Below, one piece after another: positions 47,944-61,342 of a stretch of 64,000 bases of DNA (position 1 is the stretch's first letter; each line of letters opens with the position of its first letter). The DNA is taken from contig OX393557.1 in the NCBI GenBank assembly GCA_947650365.1, forward strand, positions 33,926,241 to 33,990,240. Direction: 5' to 3'. The notes under the pieces are model-generated. The model was not told the origin of the DNA, ran no database searches, and worked only from the letters and a program-made list of their open reading frames with translations. This DNA comes from Chamaelirium japonicum (taxonomy: Eukaryota > Streptophyta > Magnoliopsida > Liliales > Melanthiaceae). The position numbers were made by a program, and so were the translations under genes.

Positions 47944-50900
47944 ATATCCCATAATAGTGGGATCCTACCAAGCTATGAGACTCTTTATAATTTTGCTGCA
48001 CAGATACGGATATTAAAGTCACCCCTTTGACATATAGATGTACCCTCATTTAACGTAGTCGACCTTCAATTACAGTTGGCACCATTTGGACTCCTTTTAT
48101 AATCTAGAATATAAATCACGATCCCAAAATAGTAGGACCCTTCCTAGTTTTGGGATTCTTTATATTTTGGTCATACACATACGGGTGTTAAAATCACTGT
48201 TTGACACATAAACATACCCTTATATAATGTAGTTGACCTTGTTAACTTACGTGGGCCCCAATTGGAGTCCTATCGTAATCTACTATATAAATAAGAATCC
48301 CACAATAATAGGACCCTTCTGAGCTTTGTGACTTAATATTTTAGCCACATAGATGCGGGTGTTAAAGTCACCCCTTGGAAACAAAGATGTACCCCCCTTT
48401 AATATCGTTGATTTTGCTAACTAGAGTATGCCCCACTTGAACTCCTCTCCTATTCTATTATTAGAATAAGGATCCCACAATAGCATGGCTCCTCTTAACA
48501 ATATGACTCTTTATATTTTGGTCATATAGATACGGGTGTTAATGTCACACCCTTTGATATAAAGATGCACCCCCTATAATATAGTCGACCTTATCAATTG
48601 GAGTGGATCCCATATGGACTCATCTCATAATCTACCATATAAATTAAGATCCTACTATAGTAACTCCTCCTAGTTATAGGAATCTTTATATTTTTACCAC
48701 ACATATGGGTGTTAAAGCCACCCCTTTGACACATAGATGTACCCCCCTTTTATGTAGTCAATCTTGTAAATTGGACTGGGCCCTATTTTGGATCCTCTCA
48801 TAATCTATGACATGAATAGGGTTCCTATAATTGTAGGACTCCTTTCTGAATAGACAATATATATTTTGGCTACACAGATATGGGTGTTTAAGTTACCCAT
48901 TTAATACATTAATGTACCCCCCCAAAATGCAATGGACCTTGTTAACTAGAGTGGACCCCACTTGGACCCTATCTTAATCTACTACATGAATAAAGATCTT
49001 ACAATAGTGACACCCTTTCTAGCTAAGAGACATTTAAATTTTGGTAACACAGATATTCATGTTAAAGTCACCCCTTTAACACATAGATGTACACCCAATA
49101 ATATATTCGCTTTTTCAATTGGAGTGGGCCCCGCTTGGACTCCTCTCGTTATCTAATACATAAATAAAGTTTCAGTAAAAGTGGCACCCCACCTAGCTAT
49201 ATGAATCTTTATATTCTTGCAATATTGATGTGGATGATAAAGTTACCCTCTTTGACATATAGATGTACCCCCCTATAATGTAGTCGACCATACCAACTAA
49301 AATGTGACCCACATGGACTTCTTTTGTAATCTACTATATGAATAAGGATCCCTAAATAGTAGGGTCCCTCCTATCTATGAGACTTTTTATCTTTTGACCA
49401 TATAGATACTGGTGTTAAAGCCACCAATTTGACAAATTGATATACCCACTATAATATAGTCAACCTTGTCAATAGGATTGGGCCCCACTTAGCCTCCACT
49501 CCTAATCAACTATATAAATAAAGATCCCATTATAATAGGACCCCATCTAGCTATTAGTCTCTATATATTTAGGCCAAACTGATACAGTTGTTAAAGTTTT
49601 CCCTTTGACATATAGATGTGCATCCCTATCATGTAATTGATATTTTCAATTAGAGTGGGCATCACTTGGACTCATTTTTGTAATATACTAAATAAATATG
49701 GATCCTACAATAGTGAACCTCTCCTAACTATGTGACTCTTTAAATTTTGGAAAAATTGGTACAAGTATTAAAGCCACCCCTTTGACTTATAGATGTACCC
49801 TTACAATATAGTCGATCTTGTAAATTATAGTGAACCCCTCTTGGACTCCTATCATAATATACTACATAAATAAGTATCCCACAATATTGAGATCCCTTCT
49901 AAGCTATAGGACTTTTTATATTTTGGCCGTATAGATGGGATCTTAAAGTCACCCTTTGACACAAAGATGTACACCCTTTTAATATAGGCGACCTTGTCAA
50001 TTGAAGTAGGCCCCACTTGGACTCCTATCATAATATACTACATGAGAGGATCCCACAATAGTAAGACCCCTCCTAGTTATGCTACTCTTTATATTTTAGC
50101 TAACCAGATTTAGGTATTAAAGCTAACCCTTTGACATATATATATGTACCCCCTATAATGTAGTCGACATTGTCAACTAGCGTGGTCCCCAGTGGGACTC
50201 CTCTCAAAATCTACTACAATAATAAAGATCCTATTATAGTTGGACCCAACTAGTTATGAGACTTTTTTTTATTTTTTCCATATATATACGGGTGTTAAGT
50301 CACCTCTTTGACACACAGATATACCCCACCTTTATGTAGTCGATATTGGCTATTGGAGTGAGCCCCACTTGGACTCCTCTCGTAATCTACTACATAAATA
50401 AGGCTCCCATAATAGTAGGACCCCTCCTACCTAAAGGATAATTTGAATTTTGGCCATATAGATGTGGGCGCTAAAGTTACACCTTTGACACATAAATATA
50501 CTCCCCTATAATATAGTCAATATTATCGTCAGGTATGGGACCCACTTGGACTCCTCACGTAATCTACTATATGATTCAAGATCGCATAATAGTGGGGCCA
50601 CTCTTAGTTATGAGACTCTTTATATTTTGGTCACACAGATATGCATGTCAAAGTCATCCCTTTAACACATACATGTACCCCCTTATAATATAGTCAAACT
50701 TCTAAACTGGAAAGGGCTCCACTTTGACACATCTCGTAATCTAATACATTAATAAATACCCCATAATAGTATGACCCCTCCTAGCTATGGAACACTTTAT
50801 ATTTTGACTACACAGATGCGATTGTTAAAGTTACCACTTTGACACAAAGATGTACCCCCTAATAATATAGAATACTTTGTCAACTAGAGTAGGCCCCACT

Positions 50901-52999
50901 TGGACTCCACTTGTAATTTACTATATGAATAAGGATTTCATAATTTTGGGATCCCTTCTAACTATGAAGCTCTATATGTTTTTGCCACATAGATATGGGA
51001 GTTAAAGTCACCCTTTTGATATATTGATGTACCCCTAATAATATAATCGGCCTTATAAACTGGACTGGTCCCCACTTAGACTTCTCTCGTAATCTACTAC
51101 AGAAATAAAGATCCCACAATAATGGTACCCATCTTTGTAATGGGACGTTTTATATTTTTGACACTAAGATAGGAGTGTTAAAGTTACCCCTTGAGATATA
51201 GATGTACCCCCCTTTAATATAGTTGATCTTGCCAACTAGAGTGGCCCCACACTTGGACTTCTCTCCTAATCTAATATATAAATAATGATCTTACAATAGT
51301 GGGACCCCTCTTAGCCATATGATACTTTATATTTTTGCACTATATGAATAAGGATCCCACAATAGTAGGACCCCTCCTAATTATCAGAATCTTCATATTT
51401 TGGCCAAAAAGATGCTAAGGTTAAAGTTACCCTTTTGATACATAGATGTACCCCCTATAATATTCGACCTTCTCAACTGGAGTAGGTCACACTTGGACTC
51501 CTCTCGTTATCTACTATATGAATAAGGATCCTACAATAGTGGGACCCCACCTAGCTATGTGACTCTTTATATTTTGGCCACTTGCAAGTGTTAATGTTAC
51601 CCCTATGACACATAGTTGTACCCCTCTATAATATAGTAGACCTTATCAAATAGAGTGGAACCCACTTGGACTCCTTTTATAATCTACTATATAAATAAGG
51701 ATCCCATAATAGTAGACCACTTCTACCTATGTAACTCTTTATATTTTGGCAACACAAACACGGGAGTTAAAATCACCCGTTTGATACATAAATGTACCCC
51801 CTATAATATAGTTGACTTGTTAAATATAATGGACCTACTCTGACCCTTCTCGTAATCTAGTACTTAAATAAAGAACCTACAATAGTGGGGCCCCTCCTAG
51901 CTATTTTGGCCATATTGATACGGAAGCTAAAGTCACCCCTTTGATACAAAGATGTACCCTTTTATACTATAGTCGACCTTATCAACAGGAGTGCCCAATT
52001 GGACTCCTCTTGCAATCTACTACATGAAGAAGGATCCTATAATAGTGCGACCCATCCAAGTTATACAGTTCTTTATTTTGGCCATACAGATATTGGTATT
52101 AAAGTCACCCATTTTATATATAGATGTATCGCCTATAGTGTAGTCGACCTTGTCAACTAGAGTGGAACCCATATGAATTCCTCTCGTAATCTACTATAAA
52201 AATAAAGATCCTATTATATTAGGACCCCTTTGACACATAAATATACTCCCCTATAATATTATTGACCTTGTCAATGGCAGTGGGCCCCACTATGACTCCT
52301 CTCGTAATCTACTACATGGTTAAGGATCCCATAATAATGGGAAGCCCCCTAGTTATAGAACTCTTTATTATTTTGTCACACAGATATAGGTATTAAAGTC
52401 ACACCTTTGATATATAAATATACCCCCTTATAATATAGTCGACCTTGTCAATTAGATTGGGGCGCACTTTGACTCCTCTTGTAATCTACTATATTTTTAA
52501 GACTTCAAAATTAGTGGGACCCCTTATAGATATGAGACACTTTATATTTGGCCACACTGATTTAGATGTTAAAGTTATTTTTTTGACATAAATTTTGTAT
52601 CCCTTATGTCAACTAGAATGGGCCCCACTTAAGCTACTCTCGTAATCAACTACATGAATAAGGATCTCATAATAGTGGGACCCTTTCTAGCTATGAGACT
52701 CTTTATATTTTTGCCATATAAATATATGTGTTAAAGTCAACCCTTTGGGTATAAATATACTCGACCTTTTAAACTAGAGTAAGCCCCACTCAGCCTCTTC
52801 TCATAATCAAATACATAGATAAAGGTTTTATAATAGTGGGATCCATCCAAGATATATGACACTTTATATTTTTGCCATACAGATGTAAATATTAAAGTCA
52901 CCCTTTTGACATATAGACATACCCCTCTTAAATTTAGTTGACCTTGTCAACTGGAGTGTGTCGTACTTGGACTCCTTTCGTAATCGACTATATAAATAA
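47944..52999. repeat. HOR copy 5 (5,056 bp, 30 monomers)
   Basis: I counted 30 monomer starts by the 'gatccca.aatagtgg' box. Monomer 20 is cut short by about 110 bp at about 51,338, and monomers 25-27 are naturally short. Landmark monomer at 50,184. Confidence 0.85.
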
Positions 53000-55900
53000 A
53001 GATCCCATAATAGTGGGATCCTACCAAGCGATGAGACTCTTTATATTTTTACTGCACAGATACGAATGTTAAAGTTACCTCTTTGACATATAGGTGTACC
53101 CTCTTTTAACATAGTCGACCATCAACTAGAGTGGGCACCACTTAGACTCCTTTTATGATCTAGAACATGAATCCCAATCCTAAAACAGTGAGACCCTTCC
53201 GAGTTTTGGGACTCTTTATATTTTGGTCATACAGATACGGGTGTTAAAGTCACCCTTTGATACATAGATATACCCTTATATAATATAGTTGACCCTTTTA
53301 ACGTGCGTGGGCCCCAATTAGACTCCTCTGGTAATCTACTATATAAATAAGAATCCTACAATAGTGAAACTCCTCTGAGCTTTGTGACTTAATATTTTAG
53401 CCACATATATGCGGGTATTAAACTCACCCCTTTGAAACAAAGATGTACCCCCCTTTTAATATCGTTAACCTTGCTAACTAAACTATTTTAGAGGGACTCC
53501 TCTCGTATTCTTTTATCAGAATAAGGATCCCACAATAGCATGGCTCCTCTTAACTATTTGACTATTTATATTTTGGCCATATAGATACTGGTGTTAAAGT
53601 CATACCCTTTGACATATAGATGCACCCCATATAATTTAGTCGACCTTGTCAACTGGAGTGGGTCCCATATGGAATCATCTCATAATTTACCATATAAATA
53701 AAGATCCCACTATAAATAAAGATCCCACTATAGTGAGACTACTCATAGTTATAGGAATCTTTATATTTTTCCCACATATATGGGTGTTAAAGCCACCCCT
53801 TTGACACAAAGATATACCTCGATTTTATGTAGTCAACCTTGTCAATTGGAATGGGCCATATTCTGACTCCTCTCGTAATTTACTACATGAATAGGGATCT
53901 CATAATAGTAGGACTCATTTCTGTGGGATAGTTTATATTTTGTCCATACAGATACGGGTGTTTAAGTTGCTTCTTTGACACATTAACATACCCCCCTATA
54001 ATACAGTGGACCTTGTTAGAAGAGTGGACCCCACTTGGACCCTCTCTTAATCTACTACATGAATAAGGATCCCACAATAGTGACACCCTTTCTAGCTAAG
54101 GGATATTTAATATTTTAGCGATACAGATGTTTGTGTTAAAGGCACCCCTTTGACACATAGATATACCCCCTGTATTATATTCATCATTTTTAACTATAGT
54201 AGGCCCCGCTTGGACTTCTCTCGAAATCTAATACATAGATAAAGTTTTTATAAAAGTGACACCCCACCTAGCTATGGGTGTCTTTATATTTTGGCAATAT
54301 AGATACGGGTGTTAAAGTTACCCCCTTTGACACATAGATGCACCCTCTATAAAGTAATCGACCATATCAACTAGAGTGAGACCCACATGGACTTCTTTTG
54401 TAATCTACTGCACGAATAAGGATCCCTAAATAGTGGGGCCCCTCCTATCTATGAGACTTTTATCTCTTGACTACATAGATACTGGTGTTAAAGTCACCAA
54501 TTTGACATATAGATATACCCCTTATAGTATAGTCAACCTTGTCAACAAGATTGAGCCCCACTTAGACTCTGCTCCTAATCCACTATATAAATAAAGATCA
54601 TACTATAGTAGGACCCCATCTAGCTATTAGTTTCTTTATATTTTTTCCAAACTGATAGGGTTGTTAAAGTTATCCCTTTGACATATAGATGTGCAACCCT
54701 ATAATGTAGTTGACATTGTCAATTGGAGTAGGCCTCACTTAGACTTATTTCGTAATATACTAAATAAATATAGATCCCACAATAATGGGCCTTTCCTAAC
54801 TATTTGATACTTTATATTTTAGCAAAACAGATATAAATGTTAAAGTCACCCCTTTGACTTATAAATGTACCCTTACAATGTAGCTGATCTTGTCAATTAT
54901 AGTGGACCCAACTTGGACTCCTATCATAATCTACTATATGATAAGTATCCCACAATAGTAAGACCCCTTCCAAGCTATGGGACTCTTTATATTTTGGCCG
55001 CATAAATAGGATGTTAAAGTCACCTGTTTGATACAAAGATGTACCCCCCTTTAATATAGTCAACCTTTACAATTGGAGTGGGGCCCACATGAATAGAGAT
55101 CCCACAATGGTATGACCACTCCTAGCTTTGTTATTCTTTATATTTTAGCTAAACAGATTCAGGTTTTAAAGTCACCCCTTTGACGTATATATATACCCCA
55201 TATAATGTAATCGACCTTGTCATCTAGTGTGGTCCCCAGTGGGACTACTCTCAAACTCTACTACAACAATAAAGATCCCACTATAGTTGGACCCAACTAG
55301 TTATGAGACTTTTTTATATTTTATCCATACATATACGAGTGTTAAGTCACCTCTTTGACACATGATATACCCCACCTTTAAGTAGTCGACCTTGGAAATT
55401 GAAATGACCCCTACTTGGACTCTTCTTGTAATCTATTATATAAATAAGGCTGCTACAATAGTAGGACACCTCCTAGCTATAGGATAATTTTAATTTTGGC
55501 CATACAGATGCGGGCGCTAACGCTACCCCTTTGACACATAGATGTATTCCCCAATAATATAGTCGATATTATCGACAGGAGTGGGACCCATTTGGACTCC
55601 TCTCGTAATCTACTATATAATTAAGGATCTCACAATAGTGGGACCCCTTCTAGTCATGAGACTATTAATATTTTGGTCACACAGATATGGGTGTCAAAGT
55701 CATCCCATTAACACACAGATGTAGCCCCTTATAATATAGTCGAACTTCTCAACTGAAATAGGCCCCACTTTGACTCATCTCGTAATCTAATATATTAATA
55801 AATACCCTATAATTGTATGATCCCTCCTAGCTATGGAACAATTTATATTTTGGCCACACAGATATGATTGTTAAAGTTACCACTTTGACACAAAGATGTA

Positions 55901-58168
55901 CCCCTTAATAATATAGAATAATTTATCAACTAGAGTGGGCCCTATTTGGACTCTACTTGTAATTTACTATAAAAATAAGGATTCTACAATAGTAGGACCC
56001 TTTCTAGCTATGATGCTTTATATGTTTTTGCCACACAAATATGAGTATTAAAGTCACCCCTTTGATATATAAATGTACCCCTAATAATATAATCGGCGTT
56101 GTAAATTGGACTGGCCCCCACTTAGACTCCTCTTGTAATCTACTACAGGAATAAAGATCACACAATAGTGGTGCCCATCTTAACTGTGGGACTCTATATT
56201 GTTGACACATATATATGAGTATTAAAAGTCACCCCTTTGATATATAGATGTACCCCCCTTTAATATAGTCGACTTTGCCAACAGAGTAGCCCCCACTTGG
56301 ACTCCACTCGTAATCTACTATATAAATGATGATCTTACAATAGTGGGACCCCTCCTAGCCATATGACACTTTATATTTTAGCCATACAGATACGGGTATT
56401 AAAATAACCCCTTTCATATATGATATACTATCTATACTGTAGTTGATCTAGTAAAATAGAGTGGCCACCTCTTCGACTCTCTCATAATATACTATATGAA
56501 TAAGGATCCCACAATAGTAGGACCCCCTCCTAACTATAGGAATCTTTATATTTTGGCCAAAAAGATGCTAGTATTAAAGTCACCCTTTTGATACATAAAT
56601 GCACCCCCTATAATTTAGTCGACCTTCTCAACTGGAGTAGGCCCCACTTGGACACCTCTCGAAATCTATTATATAAATAAGGATTCCACAAAAGTAGGAC
56701 CCCATCTAGCTATGGGACTCTTTATATTTTGGCCACATACAGGTGCTAATGTTAGCCCTATGACACATAGATATACCCCCCTATAATATAGTATAACTTA
56801 TCAACTAGAGTGGAACCCACTTGGACTCCTTTCATAATTTACTATATAAATAAGGATCCCATAATAGTGGACCCCTTTTACCTATATGACTCTTTATATT
56901 TTTGAAATACAGATACGGGAGTTAAAATCACCCGTTTGATATATAAATATACCCCCTATAATATAGTTGGCCTTGTCAACTATAATGGACCCCCACTCTG
57001 ACCCCTCTCATAATCTAGTACATGAATAAGGAACCTACAATAGTGGGGCTTCTCCTAGCTATTTTGGCCATATTGATACGGGTGCTAAAGTCACCCCTTT
57101 GACATAAAGTATACCCTTTTATACTATAGTCGACATTGTCAACAGGAGTGCCCCATATGGAATCCTCTTGTAATCTAATATATGAATAAGGATCCTACAA
57201 TAGTGTGACCCCTCCAAGTTATACGGTACTTTATATTTTGGCAACGCAGATTTGGGTGCTAAAGTCAGCTCTTTTATATATAGATATATCCCCTATAGTG
57301 TAGTCGACCTTGTCAATTAGAGTGGACCCCATATGGATTCTACTCGTAATCTAATATAAAAATACAGATCCTATTATATTAGAACCCCTTTGACATATAA
57401 ATGTACTCTCCTATAATATTGTTGACCTTGTCAATGGGAGTGGGCCCTACTTGGACTCCTCTCGTAATCTACTATATTTTTAAGGATCCAATAATAAAAG
57501 GAACCCTTCTAGTTATAGAACCCTTTATATTTTGGTCACACAGATATGGGTGTTAAAGTCATACCTTTGATACATAAATATGCCCCCTTATAATATATTC
57601 GATCTTGTCAACTGGAGTGGGTCATACTTTGACTACTCTGTTAATCTACTATATTATTAAGATATCAAAATTAGTGGGACCCCTTGTAGATATGAGACAC
57701 TTTATATTTTAGCCACACTGATTCGAATGTTAAATTCATCCCTTTGGCATAAAGTTGTACCCCCTTTGTCAACTAGAATGGGCCCCACTTGGACTCCTCT
57801 CGTAATCAACTACATAAATAAGAATCCTATAATAGTGGGCCCCTTTCTAGCTATGAGACTCTTTATATTTTTATCACATAAATATGTGTTTAATAAACCC
57901 TTTAGATGTACATATACTCCCTAAAATATAGTCGACCTTTTAAACTAGAGTAGGCCTCACTCAGACTCCTCTTGTAATCAACTACATAGATTGAGGTTTT
58001 ACAAAAGTAGGATCTATCCAAGATATATGACTCTTTATATTTTTGCCACACAGATATAGGTGTTAAAGTCACCCTTTTCACACATAGACATACCCCTCTT
58101 TAATTTATTGACCTTGTCAACTGGAGTGTGTCGTACATGGCTTCCTTTGATAATTGATATATAAATAA
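53000..58168. repeat. HOR copy 6 (5,169 bp, 30 monomers)
   Basis: Thirty monomer starts were counted independently of copy 5, with the same order of monomer types. Landmark monomer at 55,231. A small slippage duplication (aaataaagatcccactat twice) sits at about 53,694-53,730. Confidence 0.85.
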
Positions 58169-60334
58169 AGATCCCATAATATTTAGATCCTACCAAGCTA
58201 TGAGACTCGTAATATTTTTGCTGCACAGATAAGGATATTAAAGTCACCCCTTTAACATATAAATGTACCATCCTTTAATGTAATCGACCTTCAACTAAAA
58301 TGGACACCACTTAGACTACTTTTATAATCTAGAACATAAATCATGATCCCAAATTAGTGGGACCTTTCCTAGTTTTGGAACTCTTTATATTTTGGTCATA
58401 CTGATGCAGGTATTAAAGTCACCCTTTGACACATAAATATACCCCCATATGATGTAGTTGACCTTGTTAACTTGTATCGGCTCCAATTAGACTCCTCTCA
58501 TAATCTACTATATAAATAAAAATCCCATAATAGTGGCACCCCTCTAAGCTTTGTAACTTAATATTTTAGCTACACAGATGCAGGTATTAAAATCACCTCT
58601 TTGAGATAAATATATACCCCACTTTAATGTCATTGACCTTGCTGACTAGAGTATGCCCCACATGGACTTATCTCTTATTTTATTATAGAAATAAGGATCC
58701 CATAATAGCATGGCTCCTCTTAACTATATGACTCTTTTTATTTTGGCCATATAGATGTGGGTGTTAAAGGCACACCCTTTGATATATAGATGCACCTCCT
58801 ATAATATAGTCGACCTTGTCAACTGGAGTAGGTCCCATATGGACTCATCTCATAATATACCATATAAATAAAGATCCCACTATAGTGAGACTTCTCCTAG
58901 TCATAAGAATCTTAATATTTTTGCCACACATATGGGCGTTAAAGCAACCGCTTTGACACATAGATGTACCCCCCTTTTATGTAGTCGACCTTGTCAATTA
59001 GAGTGCGCCCTATTTTGACCCCCTATAATGTAGTCGACTATGTCAACTAGAGTAAGACCCACATGAACTTCTTTCGTAATCTACTACATGAATAAGGATC
59101 CCTAAATAGTGGGTCCCCTCCTATCTATGAGACTTTTTATCTGTTAACCATATAAATACTGTTGTTAAAGTCACCAATTTGACCTATAGGTATACCCCTT
59201 TTAATATAGTCAACCTTGTCAATAGGACTGGGCCCCACTTGGACTTCACTCCTAATTCACTACATAAATAAAGATCCCACTATAGTAGGACCCCATCTAG
59301 CTATTAGTCTTTTTATATTTTGGCCAAACTGATACGGTGGTTAAAGTTATCCCTTTAATATATAGATGTGCATCCCTATAATGTAGTTGACATTGTCAAT
59401 TGGATTGGGCTTCACTTGGACTTATTTCGTAATATACTAAATAAATATAGATCCCATAATAATGGACCTTTCCTAACTATGTGACTCTTTAAATTTTGAC
59501 AAAATAAATACAAATGTTAAAGTCACCCCTTTGACTTATAGATGTACCCTTATAATGTAGTTAATCTTGTTAACTATAGTGTGCCCCACTTAGATTCCTA
59601 TCATAATCTACTATATGAAAAAGTATCCCACAATAGAGAGAACCCTTCCAAGCTATGGGACTCTTTATATTTTGGCCACAAAGATGGGATGTTAAAGTCA
59701 CCCCTTTGACACAAAGATGCACCCCTTTAATATAGTCGATCTTGTCAATTGGAGTGGGCCCTACTTGGACTCCTATCATAATCTACTACTTGAATAGGGA
59801 TCCCATAATAGTAGGACCTCTCCTAGCTACATTACTATTTATATTTTTGCTAAACAGATCCAGGTGTTAAAGTCAACCCTTTGAGATATATATATGTACC
59901 CCCTATAATGTAATCGATCTTGTCAACTAGCGTGGTCCCCAGTGGGACTCCTCATAAAATCTACTACAATAATAAAGATCCAACTATAGTTGGACCCAGC
60001 TAGTTATAAGATACTTTTATAGTTTTTACATACATATACGGGTGTTAAGTCACCTCTTTGACACATAGATATTCCCCACCTTTATGTAGTCGATATAGGA
60101 ATTTGTAGTGAGCCCCACTTGGACTCCTCTTATAATCTACTATATAAATAATGCTCCCACAATAATAGGAACCCTCCTAACTATAGGATAATTTGAATTT
60201 TGGCCATACAGATACGGGTGCTAAAGTTACCCCTTTGACACATAGATTCACTCCCCTATAATATAGTCGATATTGTCGACAGGAGTGGGACCCACTTGAA
60301 CTCCTCAAGTAATCTACTATATGATTAAGGATCT

Positions 60335-61180
60335 GCGGTAAGGGTTGAACATGAGGTGCACGTTGGAGATGATGGTGATGTTGAGGGGGTTGCCTCCACA
60401 GAACCTGATATCGATGTTAATGGTGCTGAAATTTTCATAAATAGTGAATCGGTCAGAGCTAGTGCAACAAGGCTAGGTGCTGTTGTAGAAGAAGGGCCTG
60501 ATGCTGATGCCTTTGCTGGCTCCCATTTTGTTGTACTAGGTGAGGCCCTTGATCCAAAGGTGAAGTCAAGGAATCAGAAAATCCCAATTCCTATCTCAAC
60601 CCAATAAGGCATTCTGAGGGTGGCTGGGGTGTCAGTTACAGACCCGAACATTGGCCTTCTCATAAGTTTGGAGACTCCCACCACTACCTCTAGCATCAAT
60701 GACGTTACCGTAGACATTCAGGACGTGCATAACAAGGAAGAAACTCCGATCATGGATGGAGTAAGAAACAACACGGGTAGTCACGGAATTGTGTTCGATC
60801 AGAATTACTTGGAGGTCATCCCCAAAAGGGAACACAAGAGCGTCAATTTGGCTATCACGACAGTCATAAAGGATTTTGGTGACAAAATTTCCTGCAATAG
60901 CATCTACAAGTTGGACCCAATATAAGAGGGGGCGGATTACCTCCGCTCAATGGCAATTAAGTACCGGAATTGGCCCCCTAATACCCCCTTGCACTTCTTC
61001 TAGTTGCATCAAGACCTTATCAATCGATTCCTCGCCAATCAGATTAAGCATTTCAAGTCAACAATGGAGAGCGATCGTACAACTAGAAATAGGGTGAGGA
61101 AGTGATCAACCCCCGATCTAGTCCATGTGGAGCGCATATTTTATGATGCTCGCCTGTTTGAGATTGTATTCCGATAAGAT
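60335..61180 (+). pseudogene. Decayed reading frame in the retroposon, unknown protein
   Basis: One frame (frame 2) reads protein-like for about 280 codons across five or six stops (60,605, about 60,923, 61,001, 61,103 and 61,174). The two open parts are 60,356-60,607 and 60,620-60,925. The first is acidic, with GDDGDVEG and a SHFVVLGEALDPK block; the later part has Arg/Lys-rich and RFLANQIKHF-like sequence. I do not recognise a domain. SHFVVLGEAL could belong to a LINE ORF1 tail, but that is a guess. The lack of frameshifts indicates that it was coding before insertion. Confidence 0.5.
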
Positions 61181-61342
61181 CTTTTAGTTAGAGAGGTGTT
61201 AAGCTGTCTGCGCACAACTATGAGCCTTGCTCTTTGGCAACCTTTCGCTTGCTCATACTGAGTATAGCCTGGATTTGTAAATTTTTTTCTTCCCACTTTG
61301 TGGGTTCCTAATGAAATCTTACTTACCGTTCAAAAAAAAAAT
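60335..61342 (+). mobile_element. Poly(A)-tailed retroposon (LINE-like 3' end) in satellite monomer
   Basis: 1,008 bp of non-satellite sequence interrupts monomer 16 of HOR copy 7. GGATCT flanks it at 60,329-60,334 and 61,343-61,348, and the satellite needs only one copy. It ends in ten A's. No LTR or inverted repeat is present. The 3' part (gcctaatgaaatctta-type sequence before ccgttc and the tail) resembles the 3' end of plant L1 elements, but no RT is present. It is either a LINE with a large internal deletion, a 5'-truncated unit, or a processed copy of another transcript. Confidence 0.7.
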
